A stretch of DNA of 64,000 nucleotides from Sphingomonas glacialis (GCF_006439055.1 NZ_RCZC01000007.1:62001-126000), one strand, 5' to 3'. Shown: positions 32,481 to 41,760, counted from the stretch's first letter. The notes: generated by a model not told the origin, from the sequence alone. Made by a program: numbers and translations.

Positions 32481-32978
32481 GTCGGCGGGTGTGATGGGCT
32501 CCGCCCAGACGGGCGATAGACTGCGACCCGCTTATCCCTCAGGATCCCGCGTGAAGGCTACGCCCTTCGATCCGCGGTCGATCCCGAGCTGTGGCAGCCG
32601 GACGGTGGGTTCGGCGCGGCATCTGCCGAGCTCTCGTGAGACACCCATGGCACGCGAGCGCCTTCGTTGCTCTGCGCGCATCTGTCGTCAGCTTTTGTGC
32701 GACCATCCCAACGCTCCAGTCTCCCCGCGGTCCAGTACCGGATCGCTTTCGACATCCTGAACCGAACCCTGCAGGTCGCCGTCAGATCCGCGGGACGGGG
32801 AAGGGCGCGTGCACCTTACGGACATCGCCGCACGCCCGCATTGGGCATTTCGCGACCACGACCGGTCCGTAGTTCCACAGCTTCGGAGCATCCGAGCGCT
32901 TTGCATAGGTCAAAGCCGGGTTGTACATATGAGATCGACCTTGTAGACGCTTTGCACAGTTTGGAGGCTGTCGACTTC
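32481..32978. other. About 500-base intergenic stretch, no gene recognised
   Basis: Between the clpX terminator and the alcohol-dehydrogenase start no frame gives recognisable protein. A long plus-strand frame (from 32667) merges with the dehydrogenase, but its first about 104 codons are Arg/Ser/Pro-rich and unlike any part of the enzyme family. The right end holds GGAGG at 32963-32967, the likely ribosome site for the dehydrogenase. The stretch may contain its promoter; none is clear. Confidence 0.5.
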
Positions 32979-33989
32979 GTGAAAGCTATCGTGTGCCAAG
33001 CGCCCTATCATCTCGTCGTTTCCGAGCGGCCTGAGCCCGTCCTTGGCGCCGACGAAGTCCTGGTTCGGATCCGCCGCGTCGGGCTGTGCGGCACCGACTA
33101 TCACATCTATGCCGGCCGCCATCCGTACCTCTCTTACCCACGCGTGATGGGCCACGAACTCGGCGGCGAAATCGAAGCGGTGCCCGCGGGCTCGTCCTTC
33201 GCAGTCGGGCAACGCGTGGCGATCAACCCCTATCTGTCGTGCGGCAGCTGTATCGCGTGCGGCAACGGCAAGCCCAATGCGTGCGTCAACATCAGCGTGC
33301 TTGGGGTCCATGCCGATGGCGGGATGTGCGAGCGCATCGCCGTCCCCGAAAGCGCCGTGATCGACGCGACGGGCCTTTCGCTCGATCAGGCGGCGATGAT
33401 CGAGTTTCTGGCGATCGGCGCGCATGCCGTCGCGCGGGCGCGGGTGGCGCCGGGCCAGCGCGTGCTCGTGGTCGGCGCCGGGCCGATCGGGATCGCCGCC
33501 GGGCTCTTCGCGCGACTGGCGGGCGCGAGCGTGATGCTGATCGATACGCGCGCCACGCGGCTGGAGTATGCGCGGACGCGGCTCGGCTTCGACGACTCCG
33601 TGGTGGTAGATGATAACGTCGCGGCTGCGCTCGGGGGGCGGACCGGCGGCACGATGTACGACACCGTGTTCGATGCGACCGGTGTGCTTGCGGCGATGAC
33701 GCAGAGCCTGGCGTATGTCGCGCATGGCGGATCGCTCGTGCTGGTCGGCGTCGCGCCGGGCGATCTGGTGTTCGCCGACCCCGAGTTCCACAAGCGCGAG
33801 ACGACGCTGCTCGCCAGCCGCAACGCGCTGGCGAGCGACTTCGCGCATGTCATCGCCTCGATCAAGGCGGGGAAGATCCCGATCGATGCGCTGCATACCG
33901 ACAGCTTCGCCGCCGACGACATGCCCGAGCGGTTGCCCGAGCTGATCGCCGGTGCGGATCATGTGCTGAAGGCGATCGCGAGCTTTTAG
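32979..33989 (+). CDS. Zinc-dependent alcohol dehydrogenase, sugar-type (MDR family)
   Basis: 336 residues. Catalytic zinc ligands are Cys37 (LCGTD) and His59-Glu60 (MGHE); the four structural-zinc cysteines are Cys88, Cys91, Cys94 and Cys102 (SCGSCIACGNGKPNAC). The cofactor fold has VLVVGAGPIGIAAGLFA. The pattern belongs to polyol and sugar-acid dehydrogenases such as L-galactonate/L-fuconate-type enzymes and threonine-dehydrogenase-like proteins. With the IclR regulator, mutarotase and lactonase next to it, oxidation of a deoxy-sugar intermediate is likely but the substrate is inferred. The GTG at 32979 is chosen because family members begin MKAIVC; GGAGG lies 11 bases upstream, slightly far. 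Confidence 0.85.
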   Translation: MKAIVCQAPYHLVVSERPEPVLGADEVLVRIRRVGLCGTDYHIYAGRHPYLSYPRVMGHELGGEIEAVPAGSSFAVGQRVAINPYLSCGSCIACGNGKPNACVNISVLGVHADGGMCERIAVPESAVIDATGLSLDQAAMIEFLAIGAHAVARARVAPGQRVLVVGAGPIGIAAGLFARLAGASVMLIDTRATRLEYARTRLGFDDSVVVDDNVAAALGGRTGGTMYDTVFDATGVLAAMTQSLAYVAHGGSLVLVGVAPGDLVFADPEFHKRETTLLASRNALASDFAHVIASIKAGKIPIDALHTDSFAADDMPERLPELIAGADHVLKAIASF

Positions 33990-33996
33990 CGGCGCG

Positions 33997-34791
33997 TCAG
34001 GGCTCCGACGGCGCCCCGGGATAGCCCAGCGTGTCCGAAATCGCCCCGGTGGTTGCCCGCAGCAGATCGCGCGCGGCGTCGAGCCCGACCTTTTGCGATC
34101 CGTCGATCAGCTCGAGAAACGGGATCGTCAGCGCCGCCATCACGCGGCCGTCGAAGCCGAACACCGGAAAGCTGATATCGGTCACGCCGTGCGTGATCGG
34201 GCTTTGCCGGCTGTCATGCCCCACGGCGCGGATCGCCGCGATGCGTTCGGCAAGGCGGGTGCGATCGACCGGCGCGTCCTGTTCCGCATCGACCGCCTCG
34301 AGGATCTGTTCGCGGCGATGCGGCGCCGAATAGGCGAGCAGGACCTGGCCCGAGCAGCTGGTGATGATGTCGATCCGCGCGCCGACGCGCAGCGAGAAGC
34401 CGCGCGTACCGGGCTGTTGTTCGCAGGCGACGACCAAGCCGTGATCGCGGCTCGCCACCACCAGATGGCACGATTGCCCCGCCGCCGCCGCCAGCCCCTG
34501 CATCTGCGGCAGCGCCGCGCGCACGAGATTCTGCGCCGGCGTCGCGCGATAGGCGGTTTCGAGCAGCTTGTACGACACGGTATAGCGGTCGGTGTGGACC
34601 GATTTGCGGAGATAGCCGAGCCGCTCCATCACGATCACGATGCGGAACAGTTCGCCGACCGATCGGCCGAGGCTCGCCGCCATTTCGCTGACGAGCGCGC
34701 CATCGGGATGATCGGCGAGCAATTCGATGATCTCGAACGCCTTCTCGAGCGCGGGTGCGGCATATACGCCCTTGGGTCCGCTTCGCGTCAC
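33997..34791 (-). CDS. IclR-family transcriptional regulator
   Basis: 264 residues. The N-terminal winged helix (ALEKAFEIIELLADHPDGALVSEMAASLGRSVGELFRIVIVMERLGYL) precedes a GAF-like ligand-binding domain (SCHLVVASRDHGLVVACEQQ, ARIDIITSCSGQVLLAYS, GVTDISFPVFGFDGRVMAALTIPF). It most likely controls the divergent mutarotase-lactonase genes and the convergent dehydrogenase in response to a sugar acid. GTG 34791 is preferred because AAAGGA lies 5-6 bases upstream; ATG 34851 has no ribosome site. Confidence 0.88.
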   Translation of the reverse strand: MTRSGPKGVYAAPALEKAFEIIELLADHPDGALVSEMAASLGRSVGELFRIVIVMERLGYLRKSVHTDRYTVSYKLLETAYRATPAQNLVRAALPQMQGLAAAAGQSCHLVVASRDHGLVVACEQQPGTRGFSLRVGARIDIITSCSGQVLLAYSAPHRREQILEAVDAEQDAPVDRTRLAERIAAIRAVGHDSRQSPITHGVTDISFPVFGFDGRVMAALTIPFLELIDGSQKVGLDAARDLLRATTGAISDTLGYPGAPSEP

Positions 34792-35028
34792 AAATGTCCT
34801 TTCTGATCCCCACCGCGCCGCCGGACATCCGGTCCCGCCGCGCGACGTCATATGTCGCAGGAAAGTGTGGGCGCTGGCAATCGGCGATGCGCCGCGCCGA
34901 CCCGTGGCCGATGCGATCCAGTGCTTGCGTTATGCGACTGAACTTGCATGGATGAAAGCAACACTTTGGCGGATGCCGTGCGAGCGGTGTACCGTCACGG
35001 CAACGGACCGTAGATCGATGGGACGAGG

Positions 35029-35076
35029 ATGCTGAACGAACGAAATGCACAGCCGATCGCTGGCGAATGTCGGTGA
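35029..35076 (+). CDS. Possible 15-residue leader ORF before the mutarotase
   Basis: ATG 35029 opens a short frame (MLNERNAQPIAGECR) whose TGA overlaps a GTG (35073) in frame with the mutarotase, in a GTGA arrangement. The ribosome site is poor (GAGG directly touching the ATG), so this may be chance. If real, the mutarotase would start at 35073 and be translated by coupling. Confidence 0.25.
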   Translation: MLNERNAQPIAGECR

Positions 35077-35441
35077 GCGAGGCGAAGCCCCCGTTGACGC
35101 GCCACGTCCTCCTCCTCGACCTGCACGACGATCCCGAGGCGATCGCCGCCTATCGGCATTGGCATCGCCCCGGCGGCCCGCCCGCCCCGGTCTCGCGCGC
35201 GATCCGCGCCGAGGGGATCGCCGCGCTCGAGATCTGGCAGGTCGGCGACCGGCTGGTGATGATGATGGAGACGACGCCCGATTTCGATCCCGCGGGGAAG
35301 GCAGAGCGCGATTCGGCCGACCCGGAGATCCAGGCGTGGGAGGCGCTGATGGACCGCTTCCAGCGCCGGCTGCGCTTTGCGGCAGAGGGGCAGAAATGGG
35401 TCGAGGCCGAGCGGATCTACACGCTCGACGAGCAGCCGTGA
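35067..35441 (+). CDS. L-rhamnose/L-fucose mutarotase-like protein (RhaM family)
   Basis: 124 residues fitting the RhaM fold: RHVLLLDLHDDPEAIAAYRHWHRPGGPPAPVSRAIRAEGI then LEIWQVGDRLVMMMETTPDFD and a C-terminal GQKWVEAERIYTLDEQ. The family interconverts sugar anomers of L-rhamnose or, in variants, L-fucose, so that the next enzyme gets the right form. With the lactonase that overlaps its stop by 4 bases (35438-35441) it points to oxidative deoxy-sugar breakdown. The fucosidases nearby favour L-fucose. The start is uncertain: ATG 35067 has no clear ribosome site and GTG 35073 is an alternative. Confidence 0.85.
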   Translation: MSVSEAKPPLTRHVLLLDLHDDPEAIAAYRHWHRPGGPPAPVSRAIRAEGIAALEIWQVGDRLVMMMETTPDFDPAGKAERDSADPEIQAWEALMDRFQRRLRFAAEGQKWVEAERIYTLDEQP

Positions 35442-36280
35442 CGCGCCTGATCGACGCGCACCAGCATTTCTGGTCGCTCGCCACCGAGGGGCACGAATGG
35501 CCGACCGCTGCGGAAGCCGCGATCCACCGCGATTTCGGTCCCGACGATCTGGTCGTTGCGACCAGCGGTCTGTCGCTCGACGGCACGGTGCTGGTCCAGT
35601 CGCAGCCGACCGATCGCGATACCGACTGGATGCTCGAGTTGGCGGCGCGCACGCCTTTGGTCCGCGCGGTGGTCGGCTGGGTCGATCTGCTGCATCCGCA
35701 CGCGCCCGAGCGGATCGGCGCACTCGCGCGCCAGCCCAAGCTCCGCGGCCTGCGCCCGATGCTGCAGTCGATCGCCGATACCGAGTGGCTATTGCAGGAC
35801 GCGCTGACCCCGGCGCTGGAGGCGATGCAGGCGGCCGACCTCAGGCTCGATGCCCTGGTCGAGCCGCGGCACCTGCCGATGCTCGCCCGCTTCGCCGCGC
35901 GCTGGCCCGGTCTGCCGATCGTGATCGACCATGCCGCCAAGCCCGACGCCGCGACCATGACGCTCGACCCGTGGCGCGTCGATATCGCGGCGCTTGGCCA
36001 GCTGGGCCTGTACTGCAAGCTCTCCGGCTTGCGGACCGAGCAGGCGCCGGGCCAGCCGGCCGAGGCGCTGACGCCCTATGTCGAACATCTCGTCAAGGTC
36101 TTCGGCGCGCGCCTTATGTGGGGCAGCGACTGGCCGGTCGTGCGCCTGTCTGGCGACGATTGGCGCCGCTGGCACCACGATGCGGGCCAGCTAGCAGGCC
36201 GCGCAGGCGCCGATCTCGACCAGCTGTTCGGCGGCGCCGCGGTCGCCTTTTACGGCCTGGACGACCCCCGCAGCGCCTGA
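35438..36280 (+). CDS. Amidohydrolase 2-family sugar lactonase (L-fucono-lactonase-like)
   Basis: 280 residues of the COG3618 amidohydrolase group: DAHQHFWSL at 6-14 (metal/active-site His), then LVQSQPTDRDTDWMLELA, VGWVDLLHPHAPERI, KLRGLRPMLQSI and the C-terminal LMWGSDWPVV with the catalytic Asp. Members hydrolyse L-fucono-, L-rhamnono- or related lactones after sugar oxidation. The GTG start lies in a GTGA overlap with the mutarotase gene. Substrate choice between fucose and rhamnose cannot be settled by sequence. Confidence 0.87.
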   Translation: MTRLIDAHQHFWSLATEGHEWPTAAEAAIHRDFGPDDLVVATSGLSLDGTVLVQSQPTDRDTDWMLELAARTPLVRAVVGWVDLLHPHAPERIGALARQPKLRGLRPMLQSIADTEWLLQDALTPALEAMQAADLRLDALVEPRHLPMLARFAARWPGLPIVIDHAAKPDAATMTLDPWRVDIAALGQLGLYCKLSGLRTEQAPGQPAEALTPYVEHLVKVFGARLMWGSDWPVVRLSGDDWRRWHHDAGQLAGRAGADLDQLFGGAAVAFYGLDDPRSA

Positions 36281-36293
36281 CCGACGCGCCGCG

Positions 36294-38372
36294 CTACTGG
36301 ACGAGCTCGACGCCGTACGGCGCCAGCGGCAGCGTGCCGGCATAGGCCTGCTTCGACAGCAGCCCACGCTTCGTGCCGCCGAACGTGACGCTGACCGGCG
36401 CCTGCGTCGTATTGACGTAGAGCGTCCGGCCATCGACCTCGCGCGCGACGACCCCGGCGGGGGTCTTCGGGCCAGGCTTGATGCCGAGCGACGGGTAGAG
36501 CGAGCGCACCAGCGGACCCATCAGCTCCGACTGCGGCGCAGTTGCGACATAGATCGCCTGGCCCTTGCCATAATGGTTGATCGTGATCGCCGGGCTCTTC
36601 TGCGGCGTGTTGGCGAAGGTCGCGAGCGGCGTCGCCGTGCTCGGCTCGAGGATCTCGTAATAGGGATCGCTGCCGGTGAGCGTCGCCCCGTTGAACGTGA
36701 CCTTCAGCGGCTGTTCGGCGCGATAGAAGGCGTTGGTCCGCACCCCGAACACGTCGCCGAGGCGGCCGGGCAGGGGCGTCTCGAACCATTTGCCGGTCTC
36801 GTCGACCTTGGCGGAATAGCCGGTCATGATGACGGTCCCGCCACCCGCGACATATTTCCGCACCGCCGCCGCGGTCGGCGCGTCCATCACATAGGCGCTG
36901 GGCAGGATGGCGAGCTTGTATGTGTCGAGCGCATCATGGCCGAAATCGATCACCGCGGCGTCGATATTGTCCTCGAACAGCGGGCGGTACGCCGCCTGCT
37001 CGAACTTGCTGTAATCGCCCTTGAAATATTCCTGCATCGTGTTGGGGCCGGGGGGCGGGTTGGTCAGCCAATAGCTCTGGTACGAGAAGTTCACCGCGAC
37101 CTGCGGCGGATCGTAGCGCGGGAAGCCGAGCGTCTTGAGCGTCTCGAACTCGCGCGCGATCTGCGCGAACTCGCCGACCTTCCACGACGGCCGGCCATCA
37201 TGATCGACCAGCCCGAACAGCGCCTGCTCCTCGCCGCCGCTGTGCGAGTTGAAGGTCCAGGCGAGGAAGCTCTGTGTGTAATAGAGCAGCCCGAAATAGG
37301 CCCACATCCGCGATCGGCCGGGCGTGCCGTAATAGCCGCCGCCGCCGGCGGTGAATTCGTTGAACCACACCGGCGTGTCGTGGCCCGCGCGGTTCGACAT
37401 CACGTCGACCGCGGCACCGACCGGATCGCCGGGATAGAAGCCTTGCGCGCCGTAGGTCGAAATCTTGTCCCACGCGCGCAGATAGTCGAAGCCCTTTGTC
37501 CCGGCATTGGGCCAGAAGTTCGACGCGACGGGCAGATTGGGGGCGTATTGCTTGCGCACCGCTTCCAGCTCTTCCAGCGCGCCGACGGTGTCGTCGGACC
37601 AATAGCGGTGCAGGTCGAGATAGCGCTCGTTGGGGCCCGGGCCGCGCTCATAGGGGATGTCGACCTCGTCCCAGCTGTTGATCCGCCGCGACCAGCGTTG
37701 CGTCGCCCAGGCCTTGTTGAGCGCTTCGATCGACCCGTAGCGCTGCTTGAGCCAGCCGACGAAGCGCGTCCGATCGGCGGGCGAATCGGACATGTGCCCA
37801 TTGCCGATCTCATTGTCATAGCCGAGCGCGATTACCGCCGGATTGTGCGCGTAGCGCTGCATCATCTTCTGCGCGAGCCGCGTCGCGAGGCGGCGATAAT
37901 CGGGATCGCTGATATTGTCCCAATAGCGGCTCGCCGCGTTGATCCGCACGCCGTCCTGGTTGACGATATCGACCCCGGGATACTTCTTGTGCATCCAGAT
38001 CGGCGCGGGCTGGCCGGGGATATCGACGATCACGCGGATGCCGGCGGCGTGCATCTGCGCGATCACGTCGTCGAACCATTTGAACTCGAAGCGGCCTTCC
38101 TCGGGCTCGAACGAATCCCACGACAGATCGCCCATCCGGACCATCGTCATCCCCGCGCCCTTCATGATCGCGATGTCCTGGCGGATCTGTTCGGGGCTCC
38201 GGTCGATCGGCTGATAGCAGGTGCCGACGAACAGCGCGCCCTTGCCGGGCCATTCGGGGTGACCGGCCGCGCTCTGAGCGCGCGCCGGGGAGGTGGTCGC
38301 GTTCGGCACGATACCGGCGGAGATGGCGAGCGCGAGCGCGATACCGGCGAGGCGGGCAGGGCGACGATGCAT
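36294..38372 (-). CDS. GH42 beta-galactosidase, exported
   Basis: 692 residues with an N-terminal signal peptide (cleavage about ARA-Q, residue 32). The GH42 barrel shows GTCYQPIDRSPEQIRQDI, acid/base Glu188 in YDNEIGN and nucleophile Glu339 in WFNEFTAGGG. The C-terminal half holds the glutamine-amidotransferase-like trimerisation domain (AVRKYVAGGGTVIMTGYSAKVDE) and a final beta domain. It would remove terminal beta-galactose (or a related sugar) from imported oligosaccharides in the periplasm. It lies 35 bases after the GH29 gene on the same strand, with AAGGA before its ATG, so the two form an operon. Confidence 0.9.
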   Translation of the reverse strand: MHRRPARLAGIALALAISAGIVPNATTSPARAQSAAGHPEWPGKGALFVGTCYQPIDRSPEQIRQDIAIMKGAGMTMVRMGDLSWDSFEPEEGRFEFKWFDDVIAQMHAAGIRVIVDIPGQPAPIWMHKKYPGVDIVNQDGVRINAASRYWDNISDPDYRRLATRLAQKMMQRYAHNPAVIALGYDNEIGNGHMSDSPADRTRFVGWLKQRYGSIEALNKAWATQRWSRRINSWDEVDIPYERGPGPNERYLDLHRYWSDDTVGALEELEAVRKQYAPNLPVASNFWPNAGTKGFDYLRAWDKISTYGAQGFYPGDPVGAAVDVMSNRAGHDTPVWFNEFTAGGGGYYGTPGRSRMWAYFGLLYYTQSFLAWTFNSHSGGEEQALFGLVDHDGRPSWKVGEFAQIAREFETLKTLGFPRYDPPQVAVNFSYQSYWLTNPPPGPNTMQEYFKGDYSKFEQAAYRPLFEDNIDAAVIDFGHDALDTYKLAILPSAYVMDAPTAAAVRKYVAGGGTVIMTGYSAKVDETGKWFETPLPGRLGDVFGVRTNAFYRAEQPLKVTFNGATLTGSDPYYEILEPSTATPLATFANTPQKSPAITINHYGKGQAIYVATAPQSELMGPLVRSLYPSLGIKPGPKTPAGVVAREVDGRTLYVNTTQAPVSVTFGGTKRGLLSKQAYAGTLPLAPYGVELVQ

Positions 38373-38407
38373 GGGTGGTCCTTCGTATCGCGTATCGAAT
38401 GGGGGCG

Positions 38408-39958
38408 TCAGGCCTGGTGGATCCGGAAGACGCTGGCATGGCGCGTCGGGAGCCGCGCGGGAACGTTGATCGACAGGGCCGTGGCGGTCTGGCGGAAGCG
38501 CACCGGCCCGGCGCCGAGCAGATCGACCCCGACCACGCGCCCGCGCGCCTGCGGCGACCCGCTGCGCAGCGATGCGATCTCGGTCGTGCCGCGCGGTTCA
38601 CCCAGCGCGATCGCGTAGAGCGTCTTGCCCTTGATCGTGAAGCGGATGTCGCGCGGCGAATAGTCCGCCTTTTCCTTGAACATGCCCTCGACTGCCTCGG
38701 TCGGCCCCTCGCCATAGACCGTCCAGGGGCGGGTTCCGTGGATCGCCTCGCCATTGACCGCCATCCAGGCGGCGAGATCGGTCAGCAGGCTGTCGGATTC
38801 GGGCGGCAATGACCCGTCGGCGCGCTGCACGACGTTGAGCAGCATGTTGCCGTTCTTGCTGACGATGTCGGCGAGCATCGTGACGATCTGGTTCGACGTC
38901 TTGTACGTCTCGGTTTCGTTGTAGAACCAGTCGCCGTTCGAGGTGTCGGTCTGCCACGGCAGCGGGTTGATGCCCTTGAGCACGCCGCGCTCGACGTCCT
39001 GTACCATGCCCTCCTTGAAGAACTCGCCGGTGCCGGCATCCTTGCAATTGTACACCGCCTCGAGCCGCCCGGTGCGTGCGATGCTGGTGTTGTAGAGGTG
39101 CGCGACCATGCTGCGCCCGACTTCGCCGAACGGCAGGCCGCCGTCGGAATAGAGCAGATCGGGCTGATAGCCGTCGATCAGGTCGGTGATCCGCTTGAGC
39201 CACATCTGATGATAGGCCGGGTCGGTGGTGTACCAGCTCGCCTTGGTGTCGATGAACGGCTCGGTGCGATTGTTGTGATAGAGATCGGCATAGGCGGGAT
39301 TGGCGCCGTCATAGGGAATACCGAGCTTGGGCCAGAACTGGTCGTAGCCATGGTTGGGATACCACCAATTGTGGCTCGCACCGAGATGTTCGGAGACGCC
39401 GAAGCGCAGGCCATGGCGCTTGGCTGCAGCCTGCCACGTCCCGACGACGTCGCGCTTCGGGCCCATCACCACCGCGTTCCAGCGGTTGTGCTTCGAATTC
39501 CACAGATCGAAATTGTCGTGATGGACGCCCATCGACACGAAATATTTCGCACCGGCCTTGGCGTAGCGCGCCATCAGCGCCTCGGGCTCCCACCGTTCCG
39601 CCTTCCAGAGCGGAATGATGTCCTTATAGCCCTTTTCCGACGGATGGCCGTAGGTCTTGAGGTGATGGTCGTAATGCGGATGGCCCGGCACATACATCCA
39701 GCGCGCGTACCAGTCGCCGCGGGCCGGCACCGCCTGCGGCCCCCAATGCGACCAGATGCCGAACTTCGCATCCTTGAACCAGTCGGGCGTGGTGTAGGTC
39801 GACAGCGATGCGTGCGTCGCATCGAATTTGCCCTTGCGAAGCGAACCTGCCGCGCCGCGGGGGGCTGCCGCCGCCGCCGGAACGACCCGGCTCAGCGCAC
39901 CGGCGCCGAGCGCGGCGAGCGGACCGTACAATAGCTCGCGCTTGCTGAAAGTGGGCAT
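38408..39958 (-). CDS. GH29 alpha-L-fucosidase
   Basis: 516 residues. An N-terminal Tat-like export signal (SKRELLYGPLAALGAGALS, with KR rather than RR) ends near AAAAP. The GH29 barrel shows FGIWSHWGPQAVPARGDWYARWMY, YFVSMGVHHDNFDLWNSKHN, GVSEHL, and the nucleophile Asp272 in LLYSDGG. The second catalytic acid is not conserved across the family and I do not assign it. It cleaves terminal alpha-fucose, feeding the mutarotase-lactonase pathway. First gene of the GH29-GH42 pair; GGAGAGGA precedes the ATG. It is divergent from the GH39 operon. Confidence 0.92.
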   Translation of the reverse strand: MPTFSKRELLYGPLAALGAGALSRVVPAAAAAPRGAAGSLRKGKFDATHASLSTYTTPDWFKDAKFGIWSHWGPQAVPARGDWYARWMYVPGHPHYDHHLKTYGHPSEKGYKDIIPLWKAERWEPEALMARYAKAGAKYFVSMGVHHDNFDLWNSKHNRWNAVVMGPKRDVVGTWQAAAKRHGLRFGVSEHLGASHNWWYPNHGYDQFWPKLGIPYDGANPAYADLYHNNRTEPFIDTKASWYTTDPAYHQMWLKRITDLIDGYQPDLLYSDGGLPFGEVGRSMVAHLYNTSIARTGRLEAVYNCKDAGTGEFFKEGMVQDVERGVLKGINPLPWQTDTSNGDWFYNETETYKTSNQIVTMLADIVSKNGNMLLNVVQRADGSLPPESDSLLTDLAAWMAVNGEAIHGTRPWTVYGEGPTEAVEGMFKEKADYSPRDIRFTIKGKTLYAIALGEPRGTTEIASLRSGSPQARGRVVGVDLLGAGPVRFRQTATALSINVPARLPTRHASVFRIHQA

Positions 39959-40097
39959 GATGTACGCGTCCTCTCCGGCATTACGACCGTGACAATGGAT
40001 TTCACAGGTGCAATAGAATTCTCTTCAATGCAAGCTGCGTGCGGCTTCGGGGAGCAATAGCGTTCCGAATCACCGCACATCCTAAAGCTGGTTTGCG

Positions 40098-40140
40098 CTT
40101 ATAAACATGAGTTTTCATGCGTTCAGTAAGCGCCTATGCG
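40098..40140 (+). promoter_or_regulatory. Conserved promoter of the GH39-GH35 operon
   Basis: CTTATAAA (40098-40105) is followed by a -35-like TTTTCA (40112-40117), 17 bases, then a -10-like TATGCG (40135-40140), and the start codon lies at 40180. The same elements with identical spacing, including the distance to the ATG, precede the TBDR gene at 48612. CTTATAAA may be an operator for a shared activator or repressor. Confidence 0.6.
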
Positions 40141-40179
40141 GCTTCAGGAATACGATAGCGCCATGAGCGAGGGGATCCG

Positions 40180-41760
40180 ATGCGAAAAGATGTAAGCGCA
40201 ATGCCGGCTGGTCTGGGTCTGGCGATGCTCGCCGCGACGGTCGCGGTGCAACCGGCGCTCGCTGCCCCGGAGCGGGTGGTCAGCGTCGATGTCGCGAAGG
40301 CGCAGGGGCCAGTCGATCGCTTCTACGATCTCTCGGTCGGCTCGGATTATCCGGGCACGCTGATGCGCGCCGACAGTCAGGCGCAGCTCAAGACAGCGAC
40401 CGACGAGCTCGGTTTTCGCTATCTCCGTTTCCACGCGATCTTCCACGACGTGCTCAAGACGGTGCGCGTCGAAAACGGGAAGACGGTGTATGACTGGACC
40501 GGGATCGACCGCCTGTATGACGACATGCTGCGGCGGAACATCAAGCCGTTCGTCGAGCTCGGCTTCACGCCGGACGCGCTCAAGACCTCGGACCTGACGA
40601 TCTTCTATTGGAAGGGCAACACTTCGCATCCGCGGCTCGACGGCTGGGCATCGCTGATCGACGCTTTCGCGCGGCATCTGCAGCAGCGGTACGGCGCTGC
40701 CGAAGTCCGCAGCTGGTATTTCGAGGTTTGGAACGAGCCCAACCTCGACGGTTTTTGGGAGAAGGCCGACAAGCCGGCCTATTTCGAGCTGTACGACGTT
40801 ACCGCACGCACTCTGAATAAGGTCGATCCGGGGCTGCGCGTCGGCGGCCCGTCGACCGCGGGCGCGGCCTGGGTGCCCGAATTCCTCGAGCATGTCGCCA
40901 AGAGCGGTGCGCCGGTCGATTTCGTCACGACGCACACCTATGGCGTCGAGGGTGGTTTCCTCGACGAACAGGGCAAGAGCGACACCAAGCTGTCGCCCGC
41001 GCCCGACGCGATCATCGCCGATGTCCGCAAGGTCCGCGCCGAGATCGCGGCATCGCCCTTCCCGAAGCTGCCGCTCTTTTTTACCGAGTGGAGCACGAGC
41101 TACACCCCGCGCGACCCGGTCCACGACAGCTATGTCAGCGCGCCCTATATCCTGAGCAAATTGAAGGCGGTCGAGGGCAGCGTCCAGGGCATGAGCTATT
41201 GGACCTATAGCGATCTGTTCGAGGAGCCGGGCCCGCCGACCGCGCCGTTCCAGGGCGGCTTTGGCCTGATGAACCCGCAGGGCATCCGCAAGCCGGCGTG
41301 GTTCGCCTACAAATATCTCAACGCGCTGCGCGGCAAGGCTGTGCCTACCGTCGATGCCAACAGCTGGGCGGCGACCGAGGGGCGGCGGACCAGCGTCGTC
41401 GTGTGGGACTGGCACCAGCCCGACCAGAAGCTCAGCAACCGGCCGTTCTATACCAAGCTCGTCCCCACGGAGCATCAGGCGCCCGCCGCGGTGCAGTTCG
41501 CTGGCCTTGCGCCGGGCCGCTATCGGCTGCGGACCTATCGCACCGGCTATCGCCATAACGATGCCTATTCGGCCTATATCGACATGGGCCTGCCCAATGC
41601 GCTGAGCGCTGCGCAAGTCGCGCAGTTGCAGGCGGTGACGCAGGACAAGCCCGAGCAGGACCGCGTCGTGCAGATCGGCGCGGCCGGGCGCTATGCCGCC
41701 ACCGTGCCGCTCGACACCAACGACGTCGTGCTGGTGACGCTCGAGCCCGCACGCGGCTGA
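40180..41760 (+). CDS. GH39 beta-xylosidase-like glycosidase
   Basis: 526 residues with a signal peptide (cleavage near ALA-A, about residue 28). GH39 features are YDLSVGSDYPGTLMR, FRYLRFHAIFHD, acid/base Glu186 in FEVWNEPNL and nucleophile Glu303 in FFTEWSTSY. A C-terminal beta-sandwich follows (about 380-526). Family members act on beta-xylose or alpha-L-iduronic acid; among plant-cell-wall genes beta-xylosidase is most likely. The GAGGGG ribosome site sits 6-7 bases before the ATG. The GH35 gene follows 44 bases later in the same operon. Confidence 0.9.
   Translation: MRKDVSAMPAGLGLAMLAATVAVQPALAAPERVVSVDVAKAQGPVDRFYDLSVGSDYPGTLMRADSQAQLKTATDELGFRYLRFHAIFHDVLKTVRVENGKTVYDWTGIDRLYDDMLRRNIKPFVELGFTPDALKTSDLTIFYWKGNTSHPRLDGWASLIDAFARHLQQRYGAAEVRSWYFEVWNEPNLDGFWEKADKPAYFELYDVTARTLNKVDPGLRVGGPSTAGAAWVPEFLEHVAKSGAPVDFVTTHTYGVEGGFLDEQGKSDTKLSPAPDAIIADVRKVRAEIAASPFPKLPLFFTEWSTSYTPRDPVHDSYVSAPYILSKLKAVEGSVQGMSYWTYSDLFEEPGPPTAPFQGGFGLMNPQGIRKPAWFAYKYLNALRGKAVPTVDANSWAATEGRRTSVVVWDWHQPDQKLSNRPFYTKLVPTEHQAPAAVQFAGLAPGRYRLRTYRTGYRHNDAYSAYIDMGLPNALSAAQVAQLQAVTQDKPEQDRVVQIGAAGRYAATVPLDTNDVVLVTLEPARG

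Noticed and set aside
32667..32978. N-terminal extension of the alcohol dehydrogenase
   Set aside because: The extension is Arg/Ser/Pro-rich, and the family starts at MKAIVC; GTG 32979 fits better.
36573..38618. A 681-codon plus-strand frame opposite GH42
   Set aside because: It is antisense to GH42 with both catalytic glutamates seen; no domain could be recognised.
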